Positions 1-8,967 of a stretch of 64,000 nucleotides of DNA are shown here, one piece after another (position 1 is the stretch's first letter; the number at the start of each line of letters is the position of its first letter). A model generated the notes under the pieces. That model saw only the letters and a list, made by a program, of their open reading frames with translations, was not told where the DNA came from and did no database searches. Made by a program: the position numbers and the translations under genes. Source of the DNA: Paracamarosporium sp. OC-R06-R3 (Eukaryota; Ascomycota; Dothideomycetes; Pleosporales; Didymosphaeriaceae); NCBI GenBank assembly GCA_019828545.1, contig JACVRA010000109.1, positions 487,590-551,589 on the forward strand, read 5' to 3'.

Positions 1-3000
1 CAGTAGCTGGGTTAGAAAGTATACCATCAATGACTCCATTCAGGATGTTTGGATTCGAGGTGGCCAACGGGAGATTAATACTGTTAGTTAGAGGAGGAAC
101 ACCAAAAGCAATAGTTCCTAAGCCTAAGAGCAAAGTCTCAACTATGTTAGGTGGCAGTGAAGTCGGAAAGGGAATGCTAGGTCTAAGTTCGCCAAGTCCA
201 GATAATAGGTCAACAACGACATTTGCCGGAACAGACGTTGGTAGACCCGTTGCCAAGCCTGAAAGTAAATTCTCGACGACATTCGGTGGGAGGGACGTTG
301 ATAGATGGATATCAGCCACAAGGCTACCCAATTCTGACAATAGGTCCACAGCCAGATTGGGCGGAGCAGACGTCGGTAGGGGAACGCCATTTAATAACCC
401 TGAAAGTAGACCTTGTATCAGCTTCGGATCCTGAAGTGATAATGGTGGCAACACAGAATGGATTGGCGTTGGGAGATTAGTTGCTAGTCCTGTAAGGCCA
501 GAAAGCACACCTTGCGTGATTTCAGGCTGCGAAACCGTTGGCAGAGCACCGGGAAGATTTTGTGCAGAAGAAAAACCACTGAATACATCCCCAACGACAT
601 CGGACATTGTAGCTGTCGGTCTTGGTTCTTGTGGGTTTGACGCCAACGGAAGGCTTGTTTGGACAGCTAAGTCTGAGAGCAGGTCACCAACTATACCTCC
701 CACGACATCAGATAATGATTTCGTTGGGAGAAGGTTCGGTAGATTTAGCAAGGATGGGTTTAGTAGACCAGAAATAAGACCATTGACTAGGTTGCCGATG
801 GGAAGAGATGGCAGTATTGTTGGAAAGGGATTTGATTCGTCCGGGACCGTAATCGAAAGGGCACTTGGATTATTCAAACTAGGGAAGAAATTGCTGACAA
901 GACCACCAACTAAGTCTCCCGTAGGGTTAAATAGTAATGCTGTGGGCAGTAGATTCGGCACGCTTGGAACAGCAGCGGATGAGATAGCCGGGGTATTGGT
1001 ACCAGTGGACAAGTCTCCGAGGTTGTTGCTCGCTGTATTAGAAACTGATAGGGTATGAAGCAATCCTAAAATGTTCGTCAAGGGCGAGACAACCGGGTTG
1101 ATCACTCCAGAAAGGATTCCGCCAACAACACCTTCTAGGACATTCGGCACCGATAACGTGGGGATCAATCCAGGTACGTTCGTCGGAAGTGAGACAGCTG
1201 GATGCAAAATTCCAGAAACGAGTTCATTAACACCATTCGCCGCACTAGGCACCAATCCATTCAGTCCCGAGAGCACTCCACCCAAAAGATCTGGTGCGCC
1301 GATTGGCAATCCCGAAGTCTCATGCAAAACTGATGTCACTAACAGAGAATTGGGTTCTTCGGTAGCAAAACTTAAGCTTTGCGATATTTCGCTTCCGACA
1401 TTAAGTATTGGTGCTGTTGGACGCAAAGACGGGATGTTCGTTACCGGCGGAAGAAGATTGGAGATCAGACCGCCAATAACCCCGTCCAAAAGATTCGCTA
1501 TGGGAGCACTTGATACCGCAAGGGAAGCCGTAGGGGTTGTAACAACGCCAAGATCTCCCAAACTAGACAGCAAGTTGATAAGAGTACTGGATCGTATAGG
1601 CGCAGAAGCTATTACTGAGAGTGTTGGTAGGGAGCTATGAGTATTTAGACTCGGTAGTAAGCCACCTAGTACTTCATCAAGGATATTTGGCAGGGAAGAT
1701 GGCACTTGTGGTGAAGTTGGAGGTGTAGGAACGCCGCCAAGGCCTAAGCCCGAAAGCAGGCCAGCAACCAGATTAGGATCGCTGCCTACTGTTGGGTGCT
1801 GAAGCAAGGAAGACTGCGCACTTTTGGCTCCACCCGGAAGGAACGCTGAGAGCAAATCATCTAATAATACGGGAGGATTAGTCCCGGGGTTTGATGGCGG
1901 GGTTGGAAGATTGGCAGAGGGCGCTGACGAAAGTAAACTGGGTGTAGGGCCAGACAATGTATGGAGATCCAGTGAAAGCAGTGGTAGAGGCGTTATCGGT
2001 AATAGAAGACTTAGAAGGTCGAGCAATGGAGGCTGGTTGCTAACCAGTGGCTTCGATGACAGAGACGAGCTTGGACTGCCGAGTGATGAAGCATCTGTCG
2101 AGGGTGTTTGAGGCTGTATGAGCGGCCCAGTTGGCAAAGCCAGGCCTAGAGCCTCCAGGGAAGGAAGCGATAGAAAAGACAGCTGCAAGGAAGGTAGGTG
2201 CAAGGAAGGCAGCTGCAAGGAGGGCAGCTGAACGAGCGGCGTAGTCGGCAAAGCCAAGCCTGGAACCTCTAAAGAAGGTAACTCAAGAGGAGGAAGTTGA
2301 ACAAGCGGCGTACTTGGTAAGGTTAGGTTTGGAACCACTAGGGAAGGTAGCTGGAGAGACGGTAGCTGCAAGGAGGAAAGCTGAATGAGTGGCGTAGTTG
2401 GCAAGGATAGGCCTGGAATCACCAGGGAAGGAAGCTCGAGAGGAGGTAGCTGAATGAGTGGCGTAGTCGGTAAAGCTAGACCAGGAATTACTAGTGAAGG
2501 AAGCTCTAAAGAAGGTAGCTGAATGAGTGGCGTAGTGGGCAAGGCTAGGCCAGGAATCACCAGGGAAGGCAGCTCGAGAGGAGGTAGCTGAACGAGCGGC
2601 GTGATTGGCAAGTCTAGGCTTGGAGCCCCTAAAGACGGAAGTTGTAGAGTAGCAGGCTGTTCTGAAGGAAACTGTTGTGAAGAAGGCCGCTGTGAAGGAA
2701 GCTGTTGTAACGAATGCGTTAAAGAAGGCGGTTGGGCGAGTGATGTGGGAACCGGGACCCCAACGGGCGGAAACTGCAGTGAAGGCAGTTGTATGAGCGG
2801 GGTATTTGGCAAGTTCAAGCTTGGGATTTCTATAGATAGGAGCTGTAGAGAGGGAAGTTGAATATCGACCAACGGTGTAGTAGGTAGAGCCAGGCCTGGA
2901 ACCACTATAGACGGAAACTGAACGTTGATCAATGGTGTGGTGGGTAAAGCCAGGCTTAGTGCCTCTATAGACGGAAGTTGAATGTTGATGAGTGGTGTAG

Positions 3001-6000
3001 TAGGCAGAGCCAGGCTTGGAAGAACCAAGGTTGGAAGCTGCAGGGAGGGAAGCTGAACGTTGATCAGTGGTGTGGTGGGCAAAGCCAGGCCTGGTAACTC
3101 TATAGACGGAAGCTGAATGTTAATAAGTGGTGTAGGCAGAGCCAGGCTTGGAAGAACCAAGGTTGGAAGCTGTAGTGAGGGGAGCTGGACGTTGATGAGT
3201 GGTGTGGTAGGCAGAGCCAGGCTTGATACCTCGATAGACGGAAGCTGCAGGGAGGGAAGCTGAACTTCGATCAGTGGTGTGGTAGGCAAAGCCAAGCTAG
3301 GAACACCCAAGGATGGAAGCTGTAGTGAAGGAAGCTGAACGTTCACTAAGGGTGTTGTAGGTAGAGGTACACCTGGCAATTGCAGGCTTGGCAGCCCCAG
3401 CAAATCTCTGCTTGTCTCGGGGAGACCACTGTTCGATGCAAGTGTTGGTGTAGGGGCATTGAAAAGGTTTGAAAGTAGATCACCTAGGATATTCGGTGCA
3501 CTAGGACCAACAACGCTGGGTGGAAGCGAAGGCGATGTCAAAGTATTTAGTGAAGAGCCGATAACTGGAGGTGCTACAGATGACAAAGCAGGTAACGGGA
3601 GAGACAGCGGCGGCGAGGGAAGTCCAAGCCCAAGAGCAGACAAAAGTCCTCCCAGCACACCTCCACCTGCACTACTCGCTGGCAATACCACCGACGAGGG
3701 CGAAGTTTGTGGTGCCAGAATGGGTGTCGACAAAATTGCAGGTACAGAAGCACCCAACCCGAGGCCAAGGGCACTCAAGACCCCTGGTATGAGTCCCTGA
3801 TTTGTAGGTGTCGGAAAGGGAGTAACGAGACTCGATGGGATGGTTGTAAAGGGCTGTTGCGTTATCCCTAATAAGGCGAGGATCTGTTCACGTGGAAGGT
3901 AAATTCCCAAATCATACGACAAATAGGACAGCATCTGTTCGAGCTGATTCTCTTGGGGTGTTGTAAGACTAGGCGCTGGTGTAATCAAGGGTGATGAAAT
4001 AGCGACAGAAGGGAGTGCTAAGGACGTCGAAAATCCAAGTAAACTTCCCAGAAGGTTTCCAAGCGCTGGAAAAAGCCCCAAAATATCGTTGGGCACCTGT
4101 GCTGATGCGGTGGGTAGTGAAACTGAGGGTGTAATTGGGTTGGCAGACACAATGCCTGAGGGCGAGCTTTGCTGTGCCAGAAAATTACCCAATGCAGATG
4201 CTAAGTCAAGTATCGGGGGCTGTATATTGCTCGCAGCAGTAGGTGACAACGACGGGAGACCGGAAGGTAGGCCGAGTAAAGGCAGATTTGGAACAGAACT
4301 TCCTTGACTTAGTAGATTCTGAAGTGCAGATCCTAACCCGGGTAGCAGTGGTGGCAGGTTCGCTCCAAGCAGTGGTGATGGGACATTTGGGAGGAGTGAT
4401 GATGCACTTGGAGACACTACTGGTATAAGTGTTGAAGGTCGTAGATCGGGAAGGGACGACGGAGCAGCTAGCAGGCTTTCAATACCGATGGTCAAGGCTG
4501 GCAAAATGCCTCCAACAGGATTTTTCGCGTCCGTTGCAGGGGTGGACAAAGTAACAGGTGAGTTGACCGAAGGAGTGGAAAGAGAATTCCCTGGAAGAGC
4601 TGACTGAAAAGTCAACACCGGAAGATTTGGAACGGAATTTGGAAGAGCTAGTAAACTGCCCAATCCTCCCGCATTCGACAAGAGACCTCCAATTGGGTTT
4701 TCCACACTACCTACCAACGTAGAAGGAGGTATTGGTAAGACCACAGACGGGACCGATAGAGAGAGCCCAGGAAGCCCAGGAAGCCCAGGAAAGGAGCTTG
4801 AGAAATCTAACAGATTGCCTAACCCTCCTACTACACCTGAAAGGATAACATTAACCGGGTTCTGTCCACCAGGAGCTGCAGGGACAGAAGACAACCCAGC
4901 TGAAGGTGCAGCAGCCGAATTTTCGGGCAGAATCGACGAAGCACCGATTGGCGCTACGGGTGGGATCGCAAGAATTCCCCCTAGTCCTCCTGCTAATCCT
5001 GATACAATGTCACCCAGCGGGTTCTGGACATTGCTTACAGCAGGAATAGAAGATGCTAGAATCGAAGAGACTGCAACCGAAGGTATTGCAATAGATGGTA
5101 CTGCAATCGACGATACCGCAATCGAGGGCACTACGAACGATAGTGCCGAAGGGGAATTCAACGAAATGCTTGGAAGAACGGGTGATACATCCAACGATGG
5201 GACTGTTGGGACTGCAAGCAGACTGCCCAAACCCCCAACCACATTCGAGACCAGACCGTCGAGCGCATTGCTTAACGTCGGGGTTAAGGCCAGTGCAGGA
5301 ATAGCCACGGAAGGTGTTGGCACGGCGAGCAGACTGCCCAAACCACCTACTACGTTCGAGACAACTTCCCCAAGCGGGTTCTGAACGCTACTTATTGCAC
5401 CAAGTGATTGGGGCGAGCCGGAAACTGGAACTGATGAGAGTGACAGGGGTTGCACTAAAGGCGTTGGGGCGGCAAGGAGACTTCCCAAACCTCCAGCCAC
5501 ATTCGACAGCACATTTTGTAGTGGATTTTGAATGCTGCTCACTGCCGAAGCCGTTTGAAGTGATGCTAAGTTCACCGAGAGCGTCGGGACCGCGACTAGA
5601 CTGCCTAATCCTCCAACCACATTGGATACCAAGCCTCCGAGGGGGTTTTGAAGACTACCAACCGCCGGAATTGATAGAGCTGGAAGGGCCAAGGATGGTG
5701 CCAGAATTGTGAGTATACTTGCCAGCTCTCCAGCAACGTTCGAAACCACTCCCCCAAGAGGATTTTGAACGCTGCTTACCGCTAGAATCGAAGCAGGAGC
5801 AGGAATGTTTACTGGAGGCGTCGGTACCGCTAGCAAGCTGTTCAAGCCTCCGGCTACTCCGGACACAATGCCACCCAGAGGATTGAGTAGGTTCTGAATG
5901 CTGCTCACGCTGGGAACTGAAGGTAAATTGGACGAAGGCGTCGGCACCGCCAACAAACTGGTCAAGCCTCCAGCTATGCTGCCTAGAGAGCCGAGAGAGA

Positions 6001-6958
6001 TATGAACGCTGCCAACGCTCGGCACTAAAGACAAACTTGGTGAAGGCGTAGGTACCGCTAATATGCTGTTTAAGCCGCCAACCAGACCGCCAACCAGACC
6101 TTGAAGAGGATTCTGGACACTAACAGCCGGCAATGTCGATGAAGGAAGTTGTAATTGTACCGATGATGGTAAAATCGTTTGAAGTGCAGGCGTAGAAACT
6201 CTGACCGATGAGCTTGGCCCAGCAAGCAAACTTTGAATATTCGAAACCAAGTTGGAGGGTAAGATCTGTGCACTACTGAACGCAGCGAGGGGAGTGGTCG
6301 GAAGAGCAGCCGGGGTCGATGCGCTCGGAGGAACCACGCTCAATCCTGGGAGAGCAATGATGCTCACGATCGCCGAAAGGAGATTGCCGGCGGCCAAAGA
6401 CGAAGCGCTGCCAGCATTTGAAGGGACCGAAAGTGTAGGCAACCTTGTTGCCAGTGTGCTTGGCTGGGGACTGCTCACCACACCAATTGGTATTAAGGTG
6501 ATAAGCCCGTTAGTCACACCGAGTAGCCCTCCCAGCGTACTTCCCACGCCGCCTACCACGTCTCCTACTACTCCCACGACTCCTTTCAACGAACATGAAT
6601 TTAGGTTCTTGTCGAATGTAGCGCCTACGCAATATGGGTTCCCAATGCACGTATTGAGACACACGGTTAGGCTGGGCGTAACGCTCACGGTGAGGGCTGC
6701 CTGCAAAATGTTCGTGTTACAGATGACCTGGTAAAGGCGGCCTTGGCTATTGATGGTGGTGCCGTTCGTATAAGTCACGCCATTGCCGTCAGCGCAAGTT
6801 GAAACTTGGGGGGGTTGCCCTGTGAGTCCACCGAGAACCCCTCCCAATAATCCTTGTGGACGCGCAAGTGCTCCATTTGCGAAGACTATCCAGACAAGAA
6901 CATGTCTGAGACAAATATTCCAAGCTTGCTGCTTGGCTTGCATCCATGGATCGAACAT
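1..6958 (-). CDS. Giant secreted PAN/apple-like repeat protein, N-terminal 2319 codons (C-terminus beyond window)
   Basis: The minus-strand frame starting at the ATG at 6958 runs open to the window edge: 2319 complete codons and no stop in the places I checked. Residues 1-32 form a signal peptide with hydrophobic core LVWIVFANGALA and likely cleavage after ALA. A six-cysteine module follows (Cys 55, 80, 100, 104, 110, 122; CLNTCIGNPYC near its end), spaced like fungal PAN/apple-like domains, which bind protein or carbohydrate. From about residue 126 to the edge the protein is Leu/Pro/Ser/Val/Gly-rich and repetitive, with three repeat classes listed separately. I see no transmembrane segment or catalytic motif. 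The layout suggests a cell-wall or surface adhesin-like protein, but that is inference; the C-terminus, where a GPI signal would lie, is missing. The next gene (stop at 7534) is in the same orientation. I do not recognise a named family for the whole protein. Confidence 0.85.
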   Translation of the reverse strand, partial: MFDPWMQAKQQAWNICLRHVLVWIVFANGALARPQGLLGGVLGGLTGQPPQVSTCADGNGVTYTNGTTINSQGRLYQVICNTNILQAALTVSVTPSLTVCLNTCIGNPYCVGATFDKNLNSCSLKGVVGVVGDVVGGVGSTLGGLLGVTNGLITLIPIGVVSSPQPSTLATRLPTLSVPSNAGSASSLAAGNLLSAIVSIIALPGLSVVPPSASTPAALPTTPLAAFSSAQILPSNLVSNIQSLLAGPSSSVRVSTPALQTILPSSVQLQLPSSTLPAVSVQNPLQGLVGGLVGGLNSILAVPTPSPSLSLVPSVGSVHISLGSLGSIAGGLTSLLAVPTPSSNLPSVPSVSSIQNLLNPLGGIVSGVAGGLNSLLAVPTPPVNIPAPASILAVSSVQNPLGGVVSNVAGELASILTILAPSLALPALSIPAVGSLQNPLGGLVSNVVGGLGSLVAVPTLSVNLASLQTASAVSSIQNPLQNVLSNVAGGLGSLLAAPTPLVQPLSLSSVPVSGSPQSLGAISSVQNPLGEVVSNVVGGLGSLLAVPTPSVAIPALALTPTLSNALDGLVSNVVGGLGSLLAVPTVPSLDVSPVLPSISLNSPSALSFVVPSIAVSSIAVPSIAIPSVAVSSILASSIPAVSNVQNPLGDIVSGLAGGLGGILAIPPVAPIGASSILPENSAAAPSAGLSSVPAAPGGQNPVNVILSGVVGGLGNLLDFSSSFPGLPGLPGLSLSVPSVVLPIPPSTLVGSVENPIGGLLSNAGGLGSLLALPNSVPNLPVLTFQSALPGNSLSTPSVNSPVTLSTPATDAKNPVGGILPALTIGIESLLAAPSSLPDLRPSTLIPVVSPSASSLLPNVPSPLLGANLPPLLPGLGSALQNLLSQGSSVPNLPLLGLPSGLPSLSPTAASNIQPPILDLASALGNFLAQQSSPSGIVSANPITPSVSLPTASAQVPNDILGLFPALGNLLGSLLGFSTSLALPSVAISSPLITPAPSLTTPQENQLEQMLSYLSYDLGIYLPREQILALLGITQQPFTTIPSSLVTPFPTPTNQGLIPGVLSALGLGLGASVPAILSTPILAPQTSPSSVVLPASSAGGGVLGGLLSALGLGLPSPPLSLPLPALSSVAPPVIGSSLNTLTSPSLPPSVVGPSAPNILGDLLSNLFNAPTPTLASNSGLPETSRDLLGLPSLQLPGVPLPTTPLVNVQLPSLQLPSLGVPSLALPTTPLIEVQLPSLQLPSIEVSSLALPTTPLINVQLPSLQLPTLVLPSLALPTPLINIQLPSIELPGLALPTTPLINVQLPSLQLPTLVLPSLALPTTPLINIQLPSIEALSLALPTTPLINVQFPSIVVPGLALPTTPLVDIQLPSLQLLSIEIPSLNLPNTPLIQLPSLQFPPVGVPVPTSLAQPPSLTHSLQQLPSQRPSSQQFPSEQPATLQLPSLGAPSLDLPITPLVQLPPLELPSLVIPGLALPTTPLIQLPSLELPSLVIPGLALPTTPLIQLPPLELPSLVIPGLSLPTTPLIQLSSLQLPSLQLPSLVVPNLTLPSTPLVQLPPLELPSLEVPGLALPTTPLVQLPSLQLPSLHLPSLQLSFLSLPSLEALGLALPTGPLIQPQTPSTDASSLGSPSSSLSSKPLVSNQPPLLDLLSLLLPITPLPLLSLDLHTLSGPTPSLLSSAPSANLPTPPSNPGTNPPVLLDDLLSAFLPGGAKSAQSSLLQHPTVGSDPNLVAGLLSGLGLGGVPTPPTSPQVPSSLPNILDEVLGGLLPSLNTHSSLPTLSVIASAPIRSSTLINLLSSLGDLGVVTTPTASLAVSSAPIANLLDGVIGGLISNLLPPVTNIPSLRPTAPILNVGSEISQSLSFATEEPNSLLVTSVLHETSGLPIGAPDLLGGVLSGLNGLVPSAANGVNELVSGILHPAVSLPTNVPGLIPTLSVPNVLEGVVGGILSGVINPVVSPLTNILGLLHTLSVSNTASNNLGDLSTGTNTPAISSAAVPSVPNLLPTALLFNPTGDLVGGLVSNFFPSLNNPSALSITVPDESNPFPTILPSLPIGNLVNGLISGLLNPSLLNLPNLLPTKSLSDVVGGIVGDLLSDLAVQTSLPLASNPQEPRPTATMSDVVGDVFSGFSSAQNLPGALPTVSQPEITQGVLSGLTGLATNLPTPIHSVLPPLSLQDPKLIQGLLSGLLNGVPLPTSAPPNLAVDLLSELGSLVADIHLSTSLPPNVVENLLSGLATGLPTSVPANVVVDLLSGLGELRPSIPFPTSLPPNIVETLLLGLGTIAFGVPPLTNSINLPLATSNPNILNGVIDGILSNPAT
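2101..2650 (-). repeat. 69-nt (23-residue) coding tandem repeats
   Basis: Inside the giant surface protein, the same block recurs exactly every 69 nt (the shared 10-mer lies at 2382, 2451, 2520 and 2589 on the plus strand). It encodes a 23-residue unit containing LPTTPLIQLP, then LPSL and PGLA. Around 2178-2230 there are also 15-nt sub-repeats encoding LQLPS. Copies differ at a few codons. Confidence 0.9.
2851..3400 (-). repeat. 60-75-nt (20-25-residue) coding repeats
   Basis: A second repeat class next to the 23-residue array. The element encoding PLINVQLPS recurs at plus-strand positions 2924, 2984, 3059, 3119, 3191, 3266 and 3341, so spacing is 60, 75, 60, 72, 75 and 75 nt. The longer spacings carry roughly one extra LQLPS-type pentapeptide. 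It is probably related to the 69-nt class by unequal exchange. Confidence 0.85.
4850..6130 (-). repeat. About 40-50-residue NPLG repeats in the surface protein
   Basis: About eight degenerate copies of a unit reading roughly QNPLGG, then VSNVVGGLGSLLAVPT, then a variable Ser/Ala/Val linker. The NPLG codons fall near 4856, 5020, 5374, 5521, 5641, 5756, 5880 and 6110. The period varies, so this is an old, diverged array. The flanking parts (1-2100 and 3400-4850) are compositionally similar but less regular. Confidence 0.7.
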
Positions 6959-7533
6959 GATGCGAAGGGATGGGCCGCGCGCCCTTAAAGGAAATAACTG
7001 CGAAAAAACGATTGTTTAAGAATAGAGACCTTTAAATTAACCGTGTATAAAAAGGGGACGTGAACGAGCGATTGGTGCTGGAAAAGAGTGTATGCACAAC
7101 AGCAGCGGATGCGAAAGATGGTGTTCACGGTTGGAGCACGGTGAGACTGAACGACCCAGGACTTTCACACATTGCCGACGCGTCGACGCGATGAAGTGAG
7201 CTAAAAGTACTGGAATGAGGGTTGGTGATTCTTGGCGAGAATGCGAAAACGGCCCCATGGAAGTCCAGGACCGTCTCTGGACAGACTGGAATAGCAGTGG
7301 AAAATCTAAATCGACAGCATGAAGATGACTGCGCTTGGAAGTCAACGAATCCGTCAAGAAATACTTACGAAAAATCAGACTATATCTTCTGACATCGCCA
7401 TGAAGTTCACCGCGCAATCAGTCTCGCTATCGCCCCCAGCAAGGGCAGACATGCCTTAAAAGTGGGAGAGTTGCCATACAGTGGGGACGGAGAAGTCGCC
7501 ATGTGCGAATCATTGGACCTTGTAGACAAATTC
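6959..7533. other. Intergenic: upstream region of the surface-protein gene
   Basis: These 575 bp lie between two minus-strand genes. They hold the presumed promoter and leader of the surface-protein gene and the terminator region of the dehydrogenase. A minus-strand open stretch at 7037-7417 has no recognisable product. I see no RNA gene or repeat. Confidence 0.5.
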
Positions 7534-8517
7534 TTACATTTTTGCGCGCATCTTTGCACTATTCATTCTCTTTCCCTCATCATCTTGTTCCGAAACCGTT
7601 AGGTTGGGAAGCAACATCGGCATAATTCTCCGTGGCCTTGACCCGACCACAACGTTGTATTTGTCAAAGTCTGTAACGCCCTTCTTCCTTAGGAAATCCT
7701 CATCAAGTTCGAGACACCCGTTGACTTCTGCCGCAGGCGCACACAGCATCGCAAGGATGGCATCCGAATATATCGTCGGCTTACGCAGGTCGTGGGCACT
7801 GTCTTTCTCTGCGGTCTTGGTAGCAGCACTCTGGATCGCTACGGCAGGCCAGATACTCGTAATGGCCATGTCCTGCTTGCCTTCTCTTTGCCAGTCCATC
7901 GCTAAGCCCTTGGTGAGCACGCTCATGCCTACCTTGCCCATTGCATAGGCGGTTTTACCCCTGAAGAAGCGTGAATATATGGGCGGGCTAACGACAATGA
8001 TGCGGCCTTTCCACCCGTTCGCCTTGAAATGTGGGAGGGAGGCCTGCACAGCGCCGTACAGGCCTTCCACATTGACGCGCTGCATGAGCTGGAAGCGCTT
8101 CATAGGTGTATCCTCAACGCTTGCCCACCAAATGGCGCCCGAGTTGTACACCAACACGTCGAGACGTCGATACGTTTTGACTGTTTCATCGAGCAAGTTC
8201 TGAATGCTGCTGTAGTCACGCGTGTCCACGGCGACAGCGGTTGCTTCCCCGCCGGCTTCGCGGATTTCGCGCTCGACCGTGCTGATGGTGGATTGCGGGG
8301 AATTTGGGTCAGGAGGAAAAGCAGTGGCAGTCGAGGCGTCCGACGTTGTCTTCGCCGCCACGACAACTGGATACGGGTCAGCCATCTCTGGGACTCGTAG
8401 ACGGCAGACAGTGCACTCACCCGCGTACCCGTTCTTGGCCAGATCGACAGCTACCTGTCTCCCTATGCCGCGAGAAGCGCCTACGACGAGGGCTACCTTT
8501 TGCTCTGACCTCGCCAT
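7534..8517 (-). CDS. Short-chain dehydrogenase/reductase, HSDL2-like
   Basis: Classical SDR of 309 residues after removal of one 54-nt intron (8420-8367, GTGAGT...CAG, CTGAC branch). The intron is a multiple of three and stop-free, so the unspliced frame stays open and would add 18 residues that split the first Rossmann strand; splicing restores KNGYAVVVAAK. Visible motifs are GASRGIG (NADPH-binding glycine motif near the N-terminus), LDVLVYNSGA, the VSPP serine and YAMGK (catalytic Tyr and Lys). The overall pattern resembles the SDR domain of hydroxysteroid dehydrogenase-like protein 2, with no SCP2 domain. There is no signal peptide, and the substrate cannot be told. The gene is divergent from the glutathione transferase with a 450-bp gap, so the two may share regulation. 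Confidence 0.9.
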   Translation of the reverse strand: MARSEQKVALVVGASRGIGRQVAVDLAKNGYAGECTVCRLRVPEMADPYPVVVAAKTTSDASTATAFPPDPNSPQSTISTVEREIREAGGEATAVAVDTRDYSSIQNLLDETVKTYRRLDVLVYNSGAIWWASVEDTPMKRFQLMQRVNVEGLYGAVQASLPHFKANGWKGRIIVVSPPIYSRFFRGKTAYAMGKVGMSVLTKGLAMDWQREGKQDMAITSIWPAVAIQSAATKTAEKDSAHDLRKPTIYSDAILAMLCAPAAEVNGCLELDEDFLRKKGVTDFDKYNVVVGSRPRRIMPMLLPNLTVSEQDDEGKRMNSAKMRAKM

Positions 8518-8967
8518 GCCTGATGCACCTACGTGCTACGTGAGCGACCGCAGTGCCTCGCTCTGGATGAGAGCTTATATAGAGTTGCACACAACATGCA
8601 ACGGATTCTGACCTCCTCGCCTCGGCTCAGGCAGAGGACACGCACGTCGTTGCGCGCGGAGGGTGCATGATTACTGATGCGGAGAGGTAGCCCCTAGCTT
8701 TCACAGCCGAGGTTGCCAAGAGGTTGCCAAGCCGACCCCGTTCATGGAGCATACTACGGCCCCCTCTACGCACCTATCGCTGGTCAAGTCGGTCCCTACC
8801 TGAAAAGGTTGCCAGTAAATACCTCGGCGTCGTCGGGCAAGTATCACATGCTCTGGCCCCGCCTGCCAACGAGCCGGGCACCGCATCGTCACATGATATG
8901 AGGACTTAACCCGCAGAGCCGCACTTCAGCATATCTCATCCGGAACACCGTCCTCTGAGCAATGATC
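8518..8967. promoter_or_regulatory. Divergent promoter region, SDR / GST kappa
   Basis: Spacer between the start codons of the minus-strand dehydrogenase and the plus-strand glutathione transferase. It must contain both promoters. I see no convincing TATA box or named binding site, and no coding frame. Confidence 0.5.

Noticed and set aside
30..6734. Several plus-strand open frames of 60-190 codons across the first 6.7 kb
   Set aside because: They are antisense shadows of the repeat-rich minus-strand frame; their repetitive Gly/Ser/Arg content simply mirrors the repeats.
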